Notes: generated by a model not told the origin, from the sequence alone. A DNA stretch of 64,000 nucleotides from Pseudoalteromonas sp. R3 (GCF_004014715.1 NZ_CP034835.1:3534001-3598000); one strand, 5' to 3'. Positions 26,762 through 36,174 are shown, numbered from the stretch's first letter. Numbers and translations: made by a program.

Positions 26762-26884
26762 CTGACTTTCCTTTTTTCGAGTCTGCTTAGCGTGGCTGGC
26801 CTTTGCAGACGATATCCCCTGGCCAGAAGGGCTTGTCAGATGCAAACAAGTCACAGCAACACGATGCACCTGACCTACAGAATT

Positions 26885-27133
26885 TTAGTGGCTTTTTTTC
26901 GGCCCCTGACGTACCAGGTCTTTACCATTGTCAAACACGTCCTGAGTGACCCAGCGGCCGAGGATCAGCTGATGATTGTCATCCAGCACTGCCACAAACG
27001 GCCGACCATTGCTATTGTTGGTCGCCAGTGCCACACCTGCGGCATTAGTCAGGCCCAGACCACCACTTTCCACCAACCTCAAAAAGGCTTCCAATTCATC
27101 CAGCGTGCTGATCAGTTCTTTGTCGTCAATCAT
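26885..27133 (-). CDS. Small hypothetical protein
   Basis: The 82 aa frame, ATG 27133 to 26885, starts MIDDKELISTLDELEAF and contains VALDATNNSNGRP-like text (ALATNNSNGRPFVAVLDDN), then GRWVTQDVFDNGKD, and ends in basic KKSH. No signal or membrane segment. The ribosome site is weak (GAG). I do not recognise it. It lies on the same strand between a Kef-type antiporter and the membrane protein gene, 83 bases from the former, so it may be in one unit with them. Coding is likely but not certain. Confidence 0.5.
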   Translation of the reverse strand: MIDDKELISTLDELEAFLRLVESGGLGLTNAAGVALATNNSNGRPFVAVLDDNHQLILGRWVTQDVFDNGKDLVRQGPKKSH

Positions 27134-27216
27134 GTCTTGTACTCAGTTGTCGCTAAAAGCGCGTAGCATATCAGCTCTGCCACTGTCTGCGCCAGTATTG
27201 GGACTGATGTTCCTGC

Positions 27217-29091
27217 TCATTGCTTTTTACCCGCGTGCCCCAGTTCATCAGCTATGTCTGATTTCATGGCTTGTTTAATAGCCTCTTCAGTCTGGATAAA
27301 AAGCTTACGATAATCGTGGTCGTACTGCTGCCCTTCACTGCCATGTTGCCAGGTATCATAGAGTTGCTCTGAAGCTGCTTTTTCGGTTTCCCAGAAGGCC
27401 TGCTTTTTCTGCTCGGCAAGCGCGGGCTCAAAACCAAGACAAGTCAATGCCCTCGCCCCCAGGTCCAATGCTGAATGGTACGTCTCACTGACTATCACAT
27501 CGGCACCGGCGTGCTTTAATTCATAATGGTGACCCCTGTCAAACGCCCTGGCCAGTATGGTTACTCCCGGGTGGTTTTGCTTAACTGCATGCACCAGTGC
27601 CCTGGCACTTTCCCGATCATCTATAGCCACAACCAGTAACGCAGCCTGCTCAATGCCGGCGGTGTGCAATAGCTCAGGCCGTGTCGCATCTCCAAAATAG
27701 GCTTTGACCTGTATCCGACGCATTGACTCAACCTGATTCACATCGAGATCCATGACCACTGTATGTACGCCGTTGGCGATCAGTAATCGGTTTACAATCT
27801 GACCAAACCGGCCAATCCCCGCGATAATCACCTGACCCTGCTCCTGGATATCATCATATGCCTGCTGATTTGTTCTCTGCTGATAGCGCGGTAATATGAC
27901 TTTGTCGTAGAGAATAAAAAGTACGGGAGTCAAGAACATGGATAAGGCCACAACGAGTTGTAGCAAGCTCACAGTCGCGGCCGGAATAACATGGTTTTGC
28001 AATGCATAACTCAAAAGTACAAAACCAAACTCGCCAGCCTGAGACAAACTCAGTGCAAATAACCAGCGATCACTGTTATGGATTTTAAACAGCATTGCCA
28101 GCGCCCACAGGACACCGGCTTTGACCAACATCACCGTAAGCGTGAGTGTGATGATCAGAAGCAGGTGCTCAGACAATACAGCAAAGTTAATACCCGCCCC
28201 AACTGTAATGAAAAACAGCCCCAGCAGTAAGCCTTTGAAGGGCTCAATATTTGATTCCAGCTCATGACGAAATTCACTGTTGGCCAGTACCACACCTGCC
28301 AAAAAGGTGCCTAATGCCGGAGATAACCCCACCAGGCTCATCAAAGCAGCAATACCAATGACAAGCAACAAGGCAGTTGCAACAAAAATTTCCCGTAACC
28401 CTGAGTTGGCAACATAATGAAACAAGGGACGACTCAGGTAATGCCCAATCACCACAACTCCTGCTATGCTGGCAAAAATAGCACCGGCATAGGCCCAGGT
28501 TGGTAATCCAGCCACCAGACTCAACGACTCATGGTGCTGAACTGTGGTTTGCATCGTCTGTGCAGCACTTACCAACTCAGGCAGTGCCAGAACCGGAATG
28601 AATGCCAGTATGGGGATCACGGCAATGTCTTGCATTAACAACACTGAAAAGGCATTGTGCCCGCCTTCGGTCTTAGTCAGACCCTTTTCATTAAATGTTT
28701 GCAATACAATGGCCGTAGATGACAAAGAGAATACCAGGCCAATTGCCACGGCAACGCTCACAGGCTGGCCCAGTAAAAAGGCAATGGCCGCCAAAAGTAC
28801 AGCGCTGGCGGTTACCTGCAACCCGCCTAAGCCCAGCAATCGGTGCCGCATTTGCCAGAGCATCTGAGGGTGCAGTTCCAGTCCAACCAGAAACAACATC
28901 ATAACCACTCCAAACTCAGCGAAATGCTGAATTGTTATGGTTTCTTCGCCCACCATGCCAGACACAGGGCCAATAATCACACCCGCAATGAGATAACCCA
29001 GCACCGAGCCCAGCCCCAGTTTTTTTGCCAGCGGCACCATAATGACCGCGGCTGCCAGATAAATAAAGGCCTGTATAAAATAACCAGTCAT
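27217..29091 (-). CDS. CPA2-family monovalent cation/proton antiporter with RCK domain (Kef-type)
   Basis: Start: ATG 29091 behind a perfect AGGAGG. The 624 aa protein has an N-terminal antiporter domain of about 13 membrane helices (GLGSVLGYLIAGVIIGP, GLVFSLSSTAIVLQTFNEK, LSPALGTFLAGVVLA) and a C-terminal TrkA-N/RCK Rossmann domain from about residue 410 (GQVIIAGIGRFGQIVNRLL, DATRPELL). This is the architecture of KefB/KefC, the glutathione-gated potassium efflux systems that acidify the cytoplasm during electrophile stress. The ancillary KefF/KefG quinone reductase is not adjacent. Assignment between Kef and other CPA2 antiporters is not certain. Confidence 0.9.
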   Translation of the reverse strand: MTGYFIQAFIYLAAAVIMVPLAKKLGLGSVLGYLIAGVIIGPVSGMVGEETITIQHFAEFGVVMMLFLVGLELHPQMLWQMRHRLLGLGGLQVTASAVLLAAIAFLLGQPVSVAVAIGLVFSLSSTAIVLQTFNEKGLTKTEGGHNAFSVLLMQDIAVIPILAFIPVLALPELVSAAQTMQTTVQHHESLSLVAGLPTWAYAGAIFASIAGVVVIGHYLSRPLFHYVANSGLREIFVATALLLVIGIAALMSLVGLSPALGTFLAGVVLANSEFRHELESNIEPFKGLLLGLFFITVGAGINFAVLSEHLLLIITLTLTVMLVKAGVLWALAMLFKIHNSDRWLFALSLSQAGEFGFVLLSYALQNHVIPAATVSLLQLVVALSMFLTPVLFILYDKVILPRYQQRTNQQAYDDIQEQGQVIIAGIGRFGQIVNRLLIANGVHTVVMDLDVNQVESMRRIQVKAYFGDATRPELLHTAGIEQAALLVVAIDDRESARALVHAVKQNHPGVTILARAFDRGHHYELKHAGADVIVSETYHSALDLGARALTCLGFEPALAEQKKQAFWETEKAASEQLYDTWQHGSEGQQYDHDYRKLFIQTEEAIKQAMKSDIADELGHAGKKQ

Positions 29092-29394
29092 GCGTGGCCT
29101 CCTGCTAATTTTACAGCAGTCTTGTAGGCATAGAGTATGATACAAGGCGTTGATCCGATAACAGTTAGCACTTTATTTTTTTTCATATTCAGGCATCTCA
29201 ATTTCGCGCAGTGACCTTCTAAACTTTAGTACGAAATGGGTAAGTATGCCGACTCAGGCAAGTGTCTAGATGATGTTATTGCCACACAGACAAACAACCG
29301 GTTTAGACAACCAAGCTGTCAGGGACAGTGCCGCAGTATTTAACCGTGTTTTAACTCTCTACAGCGTAGCGTGAGTAAAAAAAGGACTGCTAAA

Positions 29395-29919
29395 ATGACG
29401 TATACAGCTTCAATAGATAAATTCGACCGCACAGCACGTGCGCTTCACTGGATCTCAGCCTGCGTGATACTGTGGGCGATGCTTTCTGGTTTTTACATGG
29501 CTTTATTTGAAGTCGACAGCACAACCAAAAAAACACTCAGTACTTTCAACGTCTCTTTGACCTTCGTCTATTTTCCGCTCTTCCTCTGGCGCCTGGTGCA
29601 TAGAATTACCTGCACGCTACCAGCCCAGCTCGAACAGCTCAATCAACACCAGGCAAAGCTTGCCTGTGCAGCACATAAGTTCATTTACTTACTCACGACT
29701 ATTGTGATGTGCTCTGGAGTATTGATGATGCAGCATTCGTTCTGCGTGTTTGGCCTGTTTACTGTGCCGCCTTTGCTCAGCAACACGAGCCTGTTAGCCT
29801 TATTCGCCCGGCTACATGTGATCAGCAATGTTCTATTGCTGTTTTTGGTCACTGTGCATATTGCGGCGGTGATAAAGCACCAGCTCGCAGGCCGAGCAAT
29901 ATTACAAAGAATGTTGTGA
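29395..29919 (+). CDS. Cytochrome b561 family protein
   Basis: Start: ATG 29395 behind AAAGGA; an in-frame GTG at 29371 is less likely. The 174 aa protein has four membrane helices and the four conserved haem-ligating histidines of prokaryotic b561: RALHWISA, RLVHRI, AAHKFIYL and TVHIAAVIKHQ. The family transfers electrons between quinol and other acceptors in the inner membrane. Length matches E. coli CybB. It is monocistronic. Confidence 0.9.
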   Translation: MTYTASIDKFDRTARALHWISACVILWAMLSGFYMALFEVDSTTKKTLSTFNVSLTFVYFPLFLWRLVHRITCTLPAQLEQLNQHQAKLACAAHKFIYLLTTIVMCSGVLMMQHSFCVFGLFTVPPLLSNTSLLALFARLHVISNVLLLFLVTVHIAAVIKHQLAGRAILQRML

Positions 29920-30112
29920 ACTAATCACGATAGTGCATATTTACAGGCGCCGCATACCCGGCAGACTGGTAAAGCAACGGATTTACATTGGTGAAAGGTG
30001 ATAGAATCAAAATGTCGGGAAGTCACAGAAAACACAAGATGCAGCAACTTTTCTGCAAGATGGCTCATCTAATGCAGGTAAATGAGCCAATTTACTTAGA
30101 CGGAGCTAAGTA

Positions 30113-30262
30113 TTATTTTTGGATACAAGATAAAGGACCACAACTACCATACCAGGCCTGACTTAAATAGCCGCCCGCGATTTGCGCAGTTTGCTCTTGA
30201 TTTAGCTGGTCTTTAGTTTTAGACAGGTTTTTGATGCTATTTTTTTTGATTTTTAATTTCAT
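30113..30262 (-). CDS. Double-glycine leader peptide 3 (candidate RiPP or secreted peptide precursor)
   Basis: Minus-strand ATG 30262 follows AAAGGA at 7 bases and encodes 49 aa. The leader (KKNSIKNLS from residue 6, ending TAQIAGG with Gly30-Gly31) aligns without gaps to peptides 1 and 2 located 11 kb away on the opposite strand. The core is 18 residues, YLSQAWYGSCG then PLSCIQK, with two cysteines four residues apart. It is flanked by cytochrome b561 and an acyltransferase gene; no exporter or modification gene is adjacent. The frame is too short to be conspicuous, but ribosome site, leader conservation and position in an otherwise empty 630-bp gap make it likely real. Confidence 0.75.
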   Translation of the reverse strand: MKLKIKKNSIKNLSKTKDQLNQEQTAQIAGGYLSQAWYGSCGPLSCIQK

Positions 30263-30549
30263 GGTCATTCCTTTCTACACTTGATCATTGTTGTTTTGTG
30301 TTTATATCTAACCATCCGAAGAATTACTCGCTGATGGATAAGCCTGTCAATTTCTTGTTAGAAATCAACACAGACAAAACTAACACCGTAAATACAAAAA
30401 AACAACACAGCTCACACAAATAAAACAAACCTCTTCTACTTCTCCAGTCCATAGCAAAACTCTCAAACACACTCTGTTCCTATATAGTTGTTCTCTCAAG
30501 ACATTTGGTGATAATCTGTGCAAAGTTGCAGTTTTTAAGGATAAACGTT

Positions 30550-31730
30550 ATGCAATCATCTCCTCGTTTTCATTATATAGACAACCTGCGTAGTCTGGCT
30601 TTGTTACTGGGTGTCGTGTTTCACGCTGCGCTGGCCTATGGCCCTTACTTTTCAAATATCTGGTTTACCGCCGATCCGACAAACCATGTTGCTTTTGACT
30701 ACTTTGCTATCTGGTCACACTTATTCAGAATGCCACTGTTTTTTGTCATCGCCGGGTTTTGTGCAGCCCTGCTTATCAGTAAACGCGGTGGCAATGGCTT
30801 TATTATTAATCGCCTTAAACGCGTATTGCTGCCATTTGTGGTGTTTTTTCCTCTGACCATGCTGGTACTGTTCCACGCGCTTGGCTGGGGAGCTGAAATT
30901 GCTCACGAAAAACCAGCCCTGTTTACGGTTTTTCAGTCTGTGAAAGAGCCGATTATCTCAACCATGCATTTATGGTTTTTATGGAATCTGACCCAGTTCT
31001 GTATGCTATTTTGGCTGTTGCAAAAGCACACCAGTTTGTACCAATCAATATTAGCTGTCATTGTACGTCCGGTTTTTTTGCTGGTAGTGTTGCCCATTTT
31101 ACTTACGATTGCTCTATATCATCAGCTGGTGCCATTCCCGGCTCCCGATAAACTCTACCCAGAGCTTTGGTCCTATGGTTTTTACGGCGCGCTCTTCTTG
31201 GTCGGTGGCGGACTTTACCACCATCATATTCGGGTACAGCAGTATGCCCGATACTTTAGTCCTTGCTGATAATAGCGTGTCTGTCATTAGTGCCTTATTT
31301 TTATCTCATGCCACCTTCCCCCTCATTAGAAGCCGTTATTCGCGCGGCCAACACTGGAGTAACAACACCTGAACATATAGATATCAAGGTTGTTATCGCT
31401 CAGTCGATTGCCATTGTGACCTGGACTGGTGTTGCCTTTTTGGCAGGCTATAAATGGCTCAACCAATTCAGCCAGTTAAACAAGTATGTGTCAGACGCCT
31501 CTTACTGGATCTACCTGATCCATGTACCTGTGCTAATGTATATTCAGTTCCCACTGAGTAATACCACTTTGTCGCCCTTGCTTAAAATGCTCGTCGCCGT
31601 GTCTGCGACCATAGCCCTTGGTCTGCTGAGCTACCAGCTACTGGTCAGACACACTTTGATAGGTGTTTTGCTCAACGGAAAAAGGGTTAAAACAGCCCGC
31701 TCTCAGCAACAAGCTACGCCAGTTTCATAA
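30550..31730 (+). pseudogene. Acyltransferase 3 family membrane protein, frameshifted
   Basis: Start: ATG 30550 behind AAGGA. The first frame (to 31269) encodes the N-terminal part of an acyltransferase-3 protein: FHYIDNLRSLALLLGVVFHAAL, FVIAGFCAALLISKRG and several membrane helices. The remainder (from 31263 to 31730) continues in another frame with typical C-terminal helices (SDASYWIYLIHVPVLMYI). The switch is confined to 31260-31268; one extra base in CCTTG would restore a single frame reading YFSPLLIIACLSL. Such proteins acylate sugars on surface glycans or lipids. This is either an inactivated gene or a sequencing error. Confidence 0.85.
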
Positions 31731-32068
31731 CTATAAACCCGGTTAACTGACACCTGGGCGACGTACACTAAGCAATTTATTTAAACGATGTAAAAGCAGG
31801 TAGATGATGTGCTACCTGCTGTCAGAAAAAACACGCCAAACCATACAATAATCAATTGATTAATATAGTTATAATTTTTATTTTGATACGCTCTGCCTTC
31901 TTTTAAAGCTGTTTTCCCAAACGGCTTCGCGCCTACCGAGCATCATTTTAAGCGCCCGCTGTCTTGTACCCTGCCTTATAAATTAGGTTCTAAAAGGCCC
32001 ATTCGAACGACAGAACCTCCCCCTGCCGCCACACTGGCGAGCACATTCACAATTATGGGGACATTATA
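31731..32068. other. Intergenic region, 338 bp
   Basis: No gene seen. A perfect 9-bp stem (AGCAGGTAG at 31795-31803 with CTACCTGCT at 31812-31820) follows the acyltransferase, without a plus-strand T-run; the AAAAAA after it makes a T-run only for the minus strand. An AT-rich stretch near 31850-31890 contains TATAAT and may hold the promoter of the DUF2306 gene. Confidence 0.45.
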
Positions 32069-32959
32069 ATGGACAAAACACTTGAAAATGCTTCAGGACC
32101 AGAAGCGATAAAAGAAACAGTCAGCGCAAAACCTCGCCAGCCTCTGCCAATAAAGACCGCAGGCAAAACACTCAGTTACAGTGTTATATTCTGGTTTATA
32201 TCCGTACTACTCGGGCAGTGGTTCTTCTTTTACTACATTATCAAGTTTTATGGATTTTCGGTGATCAATGACAATATGGAGATCTGGAATCGCTGGGAGG
32301 TGATGGGTGCTACCCCCTATCATGCCGGAGACTTTGCGGGTAACCTGGCATTTGCCGCCCACGCAATCGGCGCTGGCATCGTGGCGTTTGGTGGCGTGTT
32401 TCAACTTCTTCCCAAAATGCGCAGCCGCTTTCCAAGTTTCCATAGAATCAATGGCTACGTTTATCTGTTCACCGTCATCTTACTGGCACTCTCAGGATAT
32501 TATCTGGTGTGGTTCAGAGACACCAACCCTATCCAATTAGGCGACATAGGTACCAGCATTAATGGGTCATTGATCCTGGGGTTCGCCTACTTAACGGTAC
32601 ACAGTGCAATAAAAAAAGACATTGCAAGTCACAGAAAGTGGGCTATCTGTTTGTTTCTTGTTTCAAATGCGCAATGGTTTCTGAGAGTGGGTGTATTCAG
32701 TTACCTGATCACAGGCACCACATTGGGTCTTAACCCCGCATTTGGCGATCCCTTCTTCACAATGTGGACTTTTGGCTGCTTTTTGATCCCACTATTGACG
32801 GCACAGCTTTTCTTTTATGCTCAGTCAAGCCGAAACCCGCGGGTAAAACTGGCAGTCAGTATAACCTTATGTGTGCTTACCCTGCTTATGCTAATCGGCA
32901 TCATGGGCTATACGCCTTTTCTGCTCTCTGTTATGTCTGAAGGCCCCATCTCGATGTAA
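32069..32959 (+). CDS. DUF2306-type membrane protein
   Basis: The 296 aa protein begins with a hydrophilic stretch of about 30 residues, then about eight membrane helices. The region AFAAHAIGAGIVAFGGVFQLLPKMRSR, followed by HRINGYVYLF, is the hallmark of the DUF2306 family (histidines flanking helices, possibly binding haem or metal). HRKWAICLFLVSNAQWFLRVG later in the protein is also typical. Role unknown. Start: ATG 32069 behind GGGGA. It is monocistronic and its stop codon abuts the left end of a MITE-like repeat. Confidence 0.75.
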   Translation: MDKTLENASGPEAIKETVSAKPRQPLPIKTAGKTLSYSVIFWFISVLLGQWFFFYYIIKFYGFSVINDNMEIWNRWEVMGATPYHAGDFAGNLAFAAHAIGAGIVAFGGVFQLLPKMRSRFPSFHRINGYVYLFTVILLALSGYYLVWFRDTNPIQLGDIGTSINGSLILGFAYLTVHSAIKKDIASHRKWAICLFLVSNAQWFLRVGVFSYLITGTTLGLNPAFGDPFFTMWTFGCFLIPLLTAQLFFYAQSSRNPRVKLAVSITLCVLTLLMLIGIMGYTPFLLSVMSEGPISM

Positions 32960-33120
32960 TACCAATTTCACTTAATACCTATTCAATTTGAAGGAGCAAA
33001 TATGCCGCTAACGGCGTTAAAAATTTCTCATTTAGAGCAACTAAATAGCGAAATTTTTGCCTGGTTATCGACGATATTTTCTCGCCTCAAAATAGAATAC
33101 TTAATTAAGTAAATTGGTAT
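32959..33120. repeat. MITE-like palindromic repeat, 162 bp
   Basis: The terminal inverted repeats are ATACCAATTT at 32959-32968 and AAATTGGTAT at 33111-33120. With gaps and mismatches the pairing continues for about 48 bases on each side, and the centre (AAAAATTTC-tc-ATTTAG with CTAAAT-agc-GAAATTTTT) also pairs, so the whole element folds into one long hairpin. No protein is encoded. This is the look of a non-autonomous palindromic repeat found in several copies per genome; only one is in this window. Confidence 0.75.
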
Positions 33121-33147
33121 AATTTCGATTGCTTGCAAGATCACAAA

Positions 33148-33174
33148 AAACAGGGCGATTAAATCGCCCTGTTT
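33148..33174 (-). terminator. Rho-independent terminator of the S9 peptidase gene
   Basis: AAACAGGGCGAT and ATCGCCCTGTTT form a 12-bp stem around TAA. On the minus strand TTTTTTG follows. It lies 29 bases past the peptidase stop. Confidence 0.85.
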
Positions 33175-33202
33175 GATCTTTATTAATGCGGTGTAACTGC
33201 CA

Positions 33203-35269
33203 CTACAGCTTTGTGATGTCTACACGCAGTGTGTCTAAATGTGCGCTAATGGCCGGGTCTACCTTGTTCGAACTACCACCACCTAAGTGTTTGGCAAAAA
33301 ATCGCTCCATCGCCACAATCGACGCCAGTTTATTGCTTTGCTTCATAAACCCATGGCCCTCATCTTTAGCGAGAATATACTCAACAGGGTGGTTTTTAAC
33401 AGCCAGTGCTCTGGCGATGTTATCCGACTCAACCTGGGTAACTCGAGGGTCATTTGCACCTTGCACCAGCATCAGAGGCGCTTTGATTTGGTCGACAAAG
33501 TTAATCGGCGAGCGCGATTGCATATCGGCTCTGTCCTTAGCTACCTCCGGGTCTCCCACTGAAACATACCAGGTCCCCAGATAGGGGCGGTAATGCGCAG
33601 GGAAAGATTCCATCAAAGTCACCAGGCTGGATGGACCAACATAAGAAATCACGGCTTTATATACATCTGGCGTAAACGTCGCACCAGCCAGCGCAGCATA
33701 CCCACCATACGAAGCCCCCATAATACCAACGCGCTGTTTGTCTGCGATGCCCTGCTCTATCAGATAATTCACGCCATCTGTCAGGTCATGCTGCATGGTG
33801 CCGGTACCCCAGTTTTTCTCACCAAGCTGAACAAAACGCTTACCAAACCCGAGTGAACCGCGAAAATTAGGCTGCAGTACGGCATAGCCGCGATTCGCAA
33901 AATAATGGGCTACGGGTACAAAATAGCCGCTACTGTAGCCCCACTGATCTCTCGCCCAAGGTCCGCCATGCGGCAGGACTATGGTTGGCAGATTCTTATC
34001 TAAATTCTTAGGTAAGGTCAGATAGGCTTGGATTTCAACCCCATCAGATGCCGTGTAGGTAATCGACTTTCTGTCTCCCAGAAGAGCAGGATCAAATCCG
34101 GGCGCTTCATTCAACATACCTGTCAGCTTATCCTGAGCCGGGTAATAAGCATATTTTTGATCTGGCTGGTCGGCAAATGACACCGTCAGTAGCCACTGGT
34201 CTTCCTTGTGATTAATTTTATCTACTTTTACTTCAATCTCCTGAGAGAAGCGATTTTGTATTTTTTTCAGAGCGTCAGCCGCTGTGTCTGTCAGTGGGTA
34301 ATTACGCAGTTTACCGCCATAGTAAGATACAATCAGTGGTTGCCCTTGCTCATCAAACACAACGTGATGCAGGTCAGAGCTATTTTCTGGATCAAGGTGC
34401 ACCGTTTCAATAGATTTACTCGCCAGGTCCACTTTAATGAGTTCCTGCTTATCACGACCTTCGATACTACCCGCCACAAAAGCGGTATTGGTTTGTTCAT
34501 CAAAACTGATGAGCTCCAGTATCTCGCCCGGCTCAGTTGTCATCACCTTAAGCCAGCGTCCATCAGTGTACCTGTACATACTTCTGGAATTGTCCGCATT
34601 AAGCGCCAATCCTAAAGCTACCTGGCCAGATTTACTCAACTGCGCCTCGAACAGGCTCACACTGTTAGTCTGCGTTTGGATCAGCTTGCCTGTATCCACG
34701 CTCAGATGAAAATAATCGATCCGCTCCGGTGTAAGGTGATTCGCTGCAATAACGAGCACATTTGCATCCTGCTCCGATTGCCCCAGCAGATTGTAATCAA
34801 CTTTGTCATCGTGGGTGAGCCGGGTCATGGTACTGGCCGTCAGCGTCTTATCGTTCAGCGCCAGTTTATAAATCTGACTATTTTCGTTGCCCTGGTGATC
34901 TTTAGAAAAAATAATTTCGTTGTGATTGGCAGACCAGATAAAGCTATCAACTGAGTCTGTAAGATTGGTGACTGGCACAGGTGCCATATCAGGCTCATCG
35001 GCAGCAACCACAAACAGGTTATGTGCGCCGTTGTGCATTTTCAGAAATGCGATCCATTTGCCATCCTTTGACATCGATATCGACTTTTTCTCACTAGTAC
35101 TGAATAAACTCTCAACATCCACAAATGCCGACACATGCTGAACCGACTCTGACTGAGTAAGCGGCTGCTTGTCGCTCAGCGTACAGCCTGACAACACCGC
35201 CGTTGTACCTAGTATGGTGCTCAGTGCAACACTTAGCGTCAGCCTGGTTAATTTGTTTTTGTTCTTCAT
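33203..35269 (-). CDS. S9 family (prolyl oligopeptidase-type) peptidase, lipoprotein
   Basis: Two ATGs are adjacent; the second (35269) is better spaced from AAGGAG and gives a lipoprotein signal ending LSGC (Cys29). About residues 60-400 form a WD/PD40-like beta-propeller (SMSKDGKWIAFLKMHNGAHN, FIWSANHNEIIFSKDHQGN). The C-terminal hydrolase domain has the triad: Ser in GIMGASYGGYAAL, Asp in VQGANDPRV and His in DEGHGFM. Family members are acylaminoacyl or dipeptidyl peptidases that trim small peptides; here probably anchored to the outer membrane for peptide utilisation. It is monocistronic with a strong terminator. Confidence 0.9.
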   Translation of the reverse strand: MKNKNKLTRLTLSVALSTILGTTAVLSGCTLSDKQPLTQSESVQHVSAFVDVESLFSTSEKKSISMSKDGKWIAFLKMHNGAHNLFVVAADEPDMAPVPVTNLTDSVDSFIWSANHNEIIFSKDHQGNENSQIYKLALNDKTLTASTMTRLTHDDKVDYNLLGQSEQDANVLVIAANHLTPERIDYFHLSVDTGKLIQTQTNSVSLFEAQLSKSGQVALGLALNADNSRSMYRYTDGRWLKVMTTEPGEILELISFDEQTNTAFVAGSIEGRDKQELIKVDLASKSIETVHLDPENSSDLHHVVFDEQGQPLIVSYYGGKLRNYPLTDTAADALKKIQNRFSQEIEVKVDKINHKEDQWLLTVSFADQPDQKYAYYPAQDKLTGMLNEAPGFDPALLGDRKSITYTASDGVEIQAYLTLPKNLDKNLPTIVLPHGGPWARDQWGYSSGYFVPVAHYFANRGYAVLQPNFRGSLGFGKRFVQLGEKNWGTGTMQHDLTDGVNYLIEQGIADKQRVGIMGASYGGYAALAGATFTPDVYKAVISYVGPSSLVTLMESFPAHYRPYLGTWYVSVGDPEVAKDRADMQSRSPINFVDQIKAPLMLVQGANDPRVTQVESDNIARALAVKNHPVEYILAKDEGHGFMKQSNKLASIVAMERFFAKHLGGGSSNKVDPAISAHLDTLRVDITKL

Positions 35270-35411
35270 CATGTCACTCCTTCTGCTTGTTGAAAAACAT
35301 CATTACACGATTTTTTATTATTGTAAAACGATAATTTATTTTCTTTTTTCAGAAATTAGTTTCTGTGTGATATGATTCTTATCAAGAGCAACGTAGAAAG
35401 AAGGGATCTTT

Positions 35412-35927
35412 ATGGTCAAATCAACAGACAAAATTCAGCGCTGGTGCGGTACCTTTCGCGCTGCTGTGCTGGGTATCAGTGGCATCGTAATTTCATTTTT
35501 GGCTTATCAGCTTATCGTCAACGGGCAAGTGCGTTATTTAGACAGCGAGTCATTCGACTTACTGTGGCAAAGTGAGCAAGTAGGTAACGGCGTTTTATTT
35601 GCTCTTTCTGTCCCGCTGCTGGCAGGTATGCTATTGAGTGTGTACTGGATCATTCGGCTGATGAAACTATTTAGCAAGGGGCTGTTCTTTCACAACAGTT
35701 GTTACACTTGCTACCTGGGCTTTATCTGGACAAAAATCGCACTGGAACTGTATTCATCAGGCCTGACTTTCTCGCTGGATTACTGGTATCACTCGCTCTA
35801 CCACTCCAATCAGGTGGTGTTAAAAATCCCTTTTGGTGAACTGATGACGCTCGGACTATTTGCCGTGGTGGCTTACCTGCTTAAAGCGGCAAAAGAAATA
35901 GAAGACGAAAACAAGGAGTTTGTTTAA
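35412..35927 (+). CDS. DUF2975 membrane protein
   Basis: The 171 aa protein has four membrane helices (about residues 17-35, 62-82, 95-115, 140-157) and the DUF2975 pattern IRLMKLFSKGLFFHNSCY before the third helix. It lies three bases upstream of a small HTH gene, a pairing known from the Bacillus yoaS-yozG genes and many other bacteria in which the two are conserved together. That suggests a membrane protein that works with, or is controlled by, the regulator. Start ATG 35412 follows AAGGGA. Confidence 0.8.
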   Translation: MVKSTDKIQRWCGTFRAAVLGISGIVISFLAYQLIVNGQVRYLDSESFDLLWQSEQVGNGVLFALSVPLLAGMLLSVYWIIRLMKLFSKGLFFHNSCYTCYLGFIWTKIALELYSSGLTFSLDYWYHSLYHSNQVVLKIPFGELMTLGLFAVVAYLLKAAKEIEDENKEFV

Positions 35928-35930
35928 GCC

Positions 35931-36143
35931 ATGGAAATTGTTGTCAACTTAGATGTGGTGATGGCAATGCGCAAAGTGTCATCAAAGGAGCTGGCTAAAG
36001 CCATAGGGATCACCGAAGCGAATCTATCCTTACTCAAACGCGGTAAAGTCAAAGGTGTGCGCTTCGAGACACTGGCACAGATCTGTCATTATTTAGACTG
36101 TCAGCCTGGTGATCTACTGGCATTTAAACCAGATGGGAAGTAA
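35931..36143 (+). CDS. YozG-type small HTH regulator
   Basis: A 70 aa Cro/C1-type HTH protein: LDVVMAMRKVSSKELAKAIGI, TEANLSLLKRGKVKGVRFETLAQI, and the ending CQPGDLLAF common in this subfamily. The start codon ATG 35931 is four bases after the DUF2975 stop and has AAGGAG inside the upstream gene, so the pair is one operon. The partner is a four-helix membrane protein. Targets are unknown. Confidence 0.88.
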   Translation: MEIVVNLDVVMAMRKVSSKELAKAIGITEANLSLLKRGKVKGVRFETLAQICHYLDCQPGDLLAFKPDGK

Positions 36144-36150
36144 TAACCTA

Positions 36151-36174
36151 GGGCTGCAGAATGCACTGCAGCCC
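36151..36174. terminator. Hairpin between convergent genes
   Basis: GGGCTGCAG and CTGCAGCCC pair around AATGCA, 7 bases after the HTH stop and 16 from the stop of the convergent barrel gene. No clear T-run. Confidence 0.5.

Noticed and set aside
30020..30162. Plus-strand frame of about 48 codons overlapping the third leader peptide
   Set aside because: The start has no clear ribosome site, the product (MSGSHRKHK...) has no recognisable feature, and the opposite strand has a convincing leader peptide.
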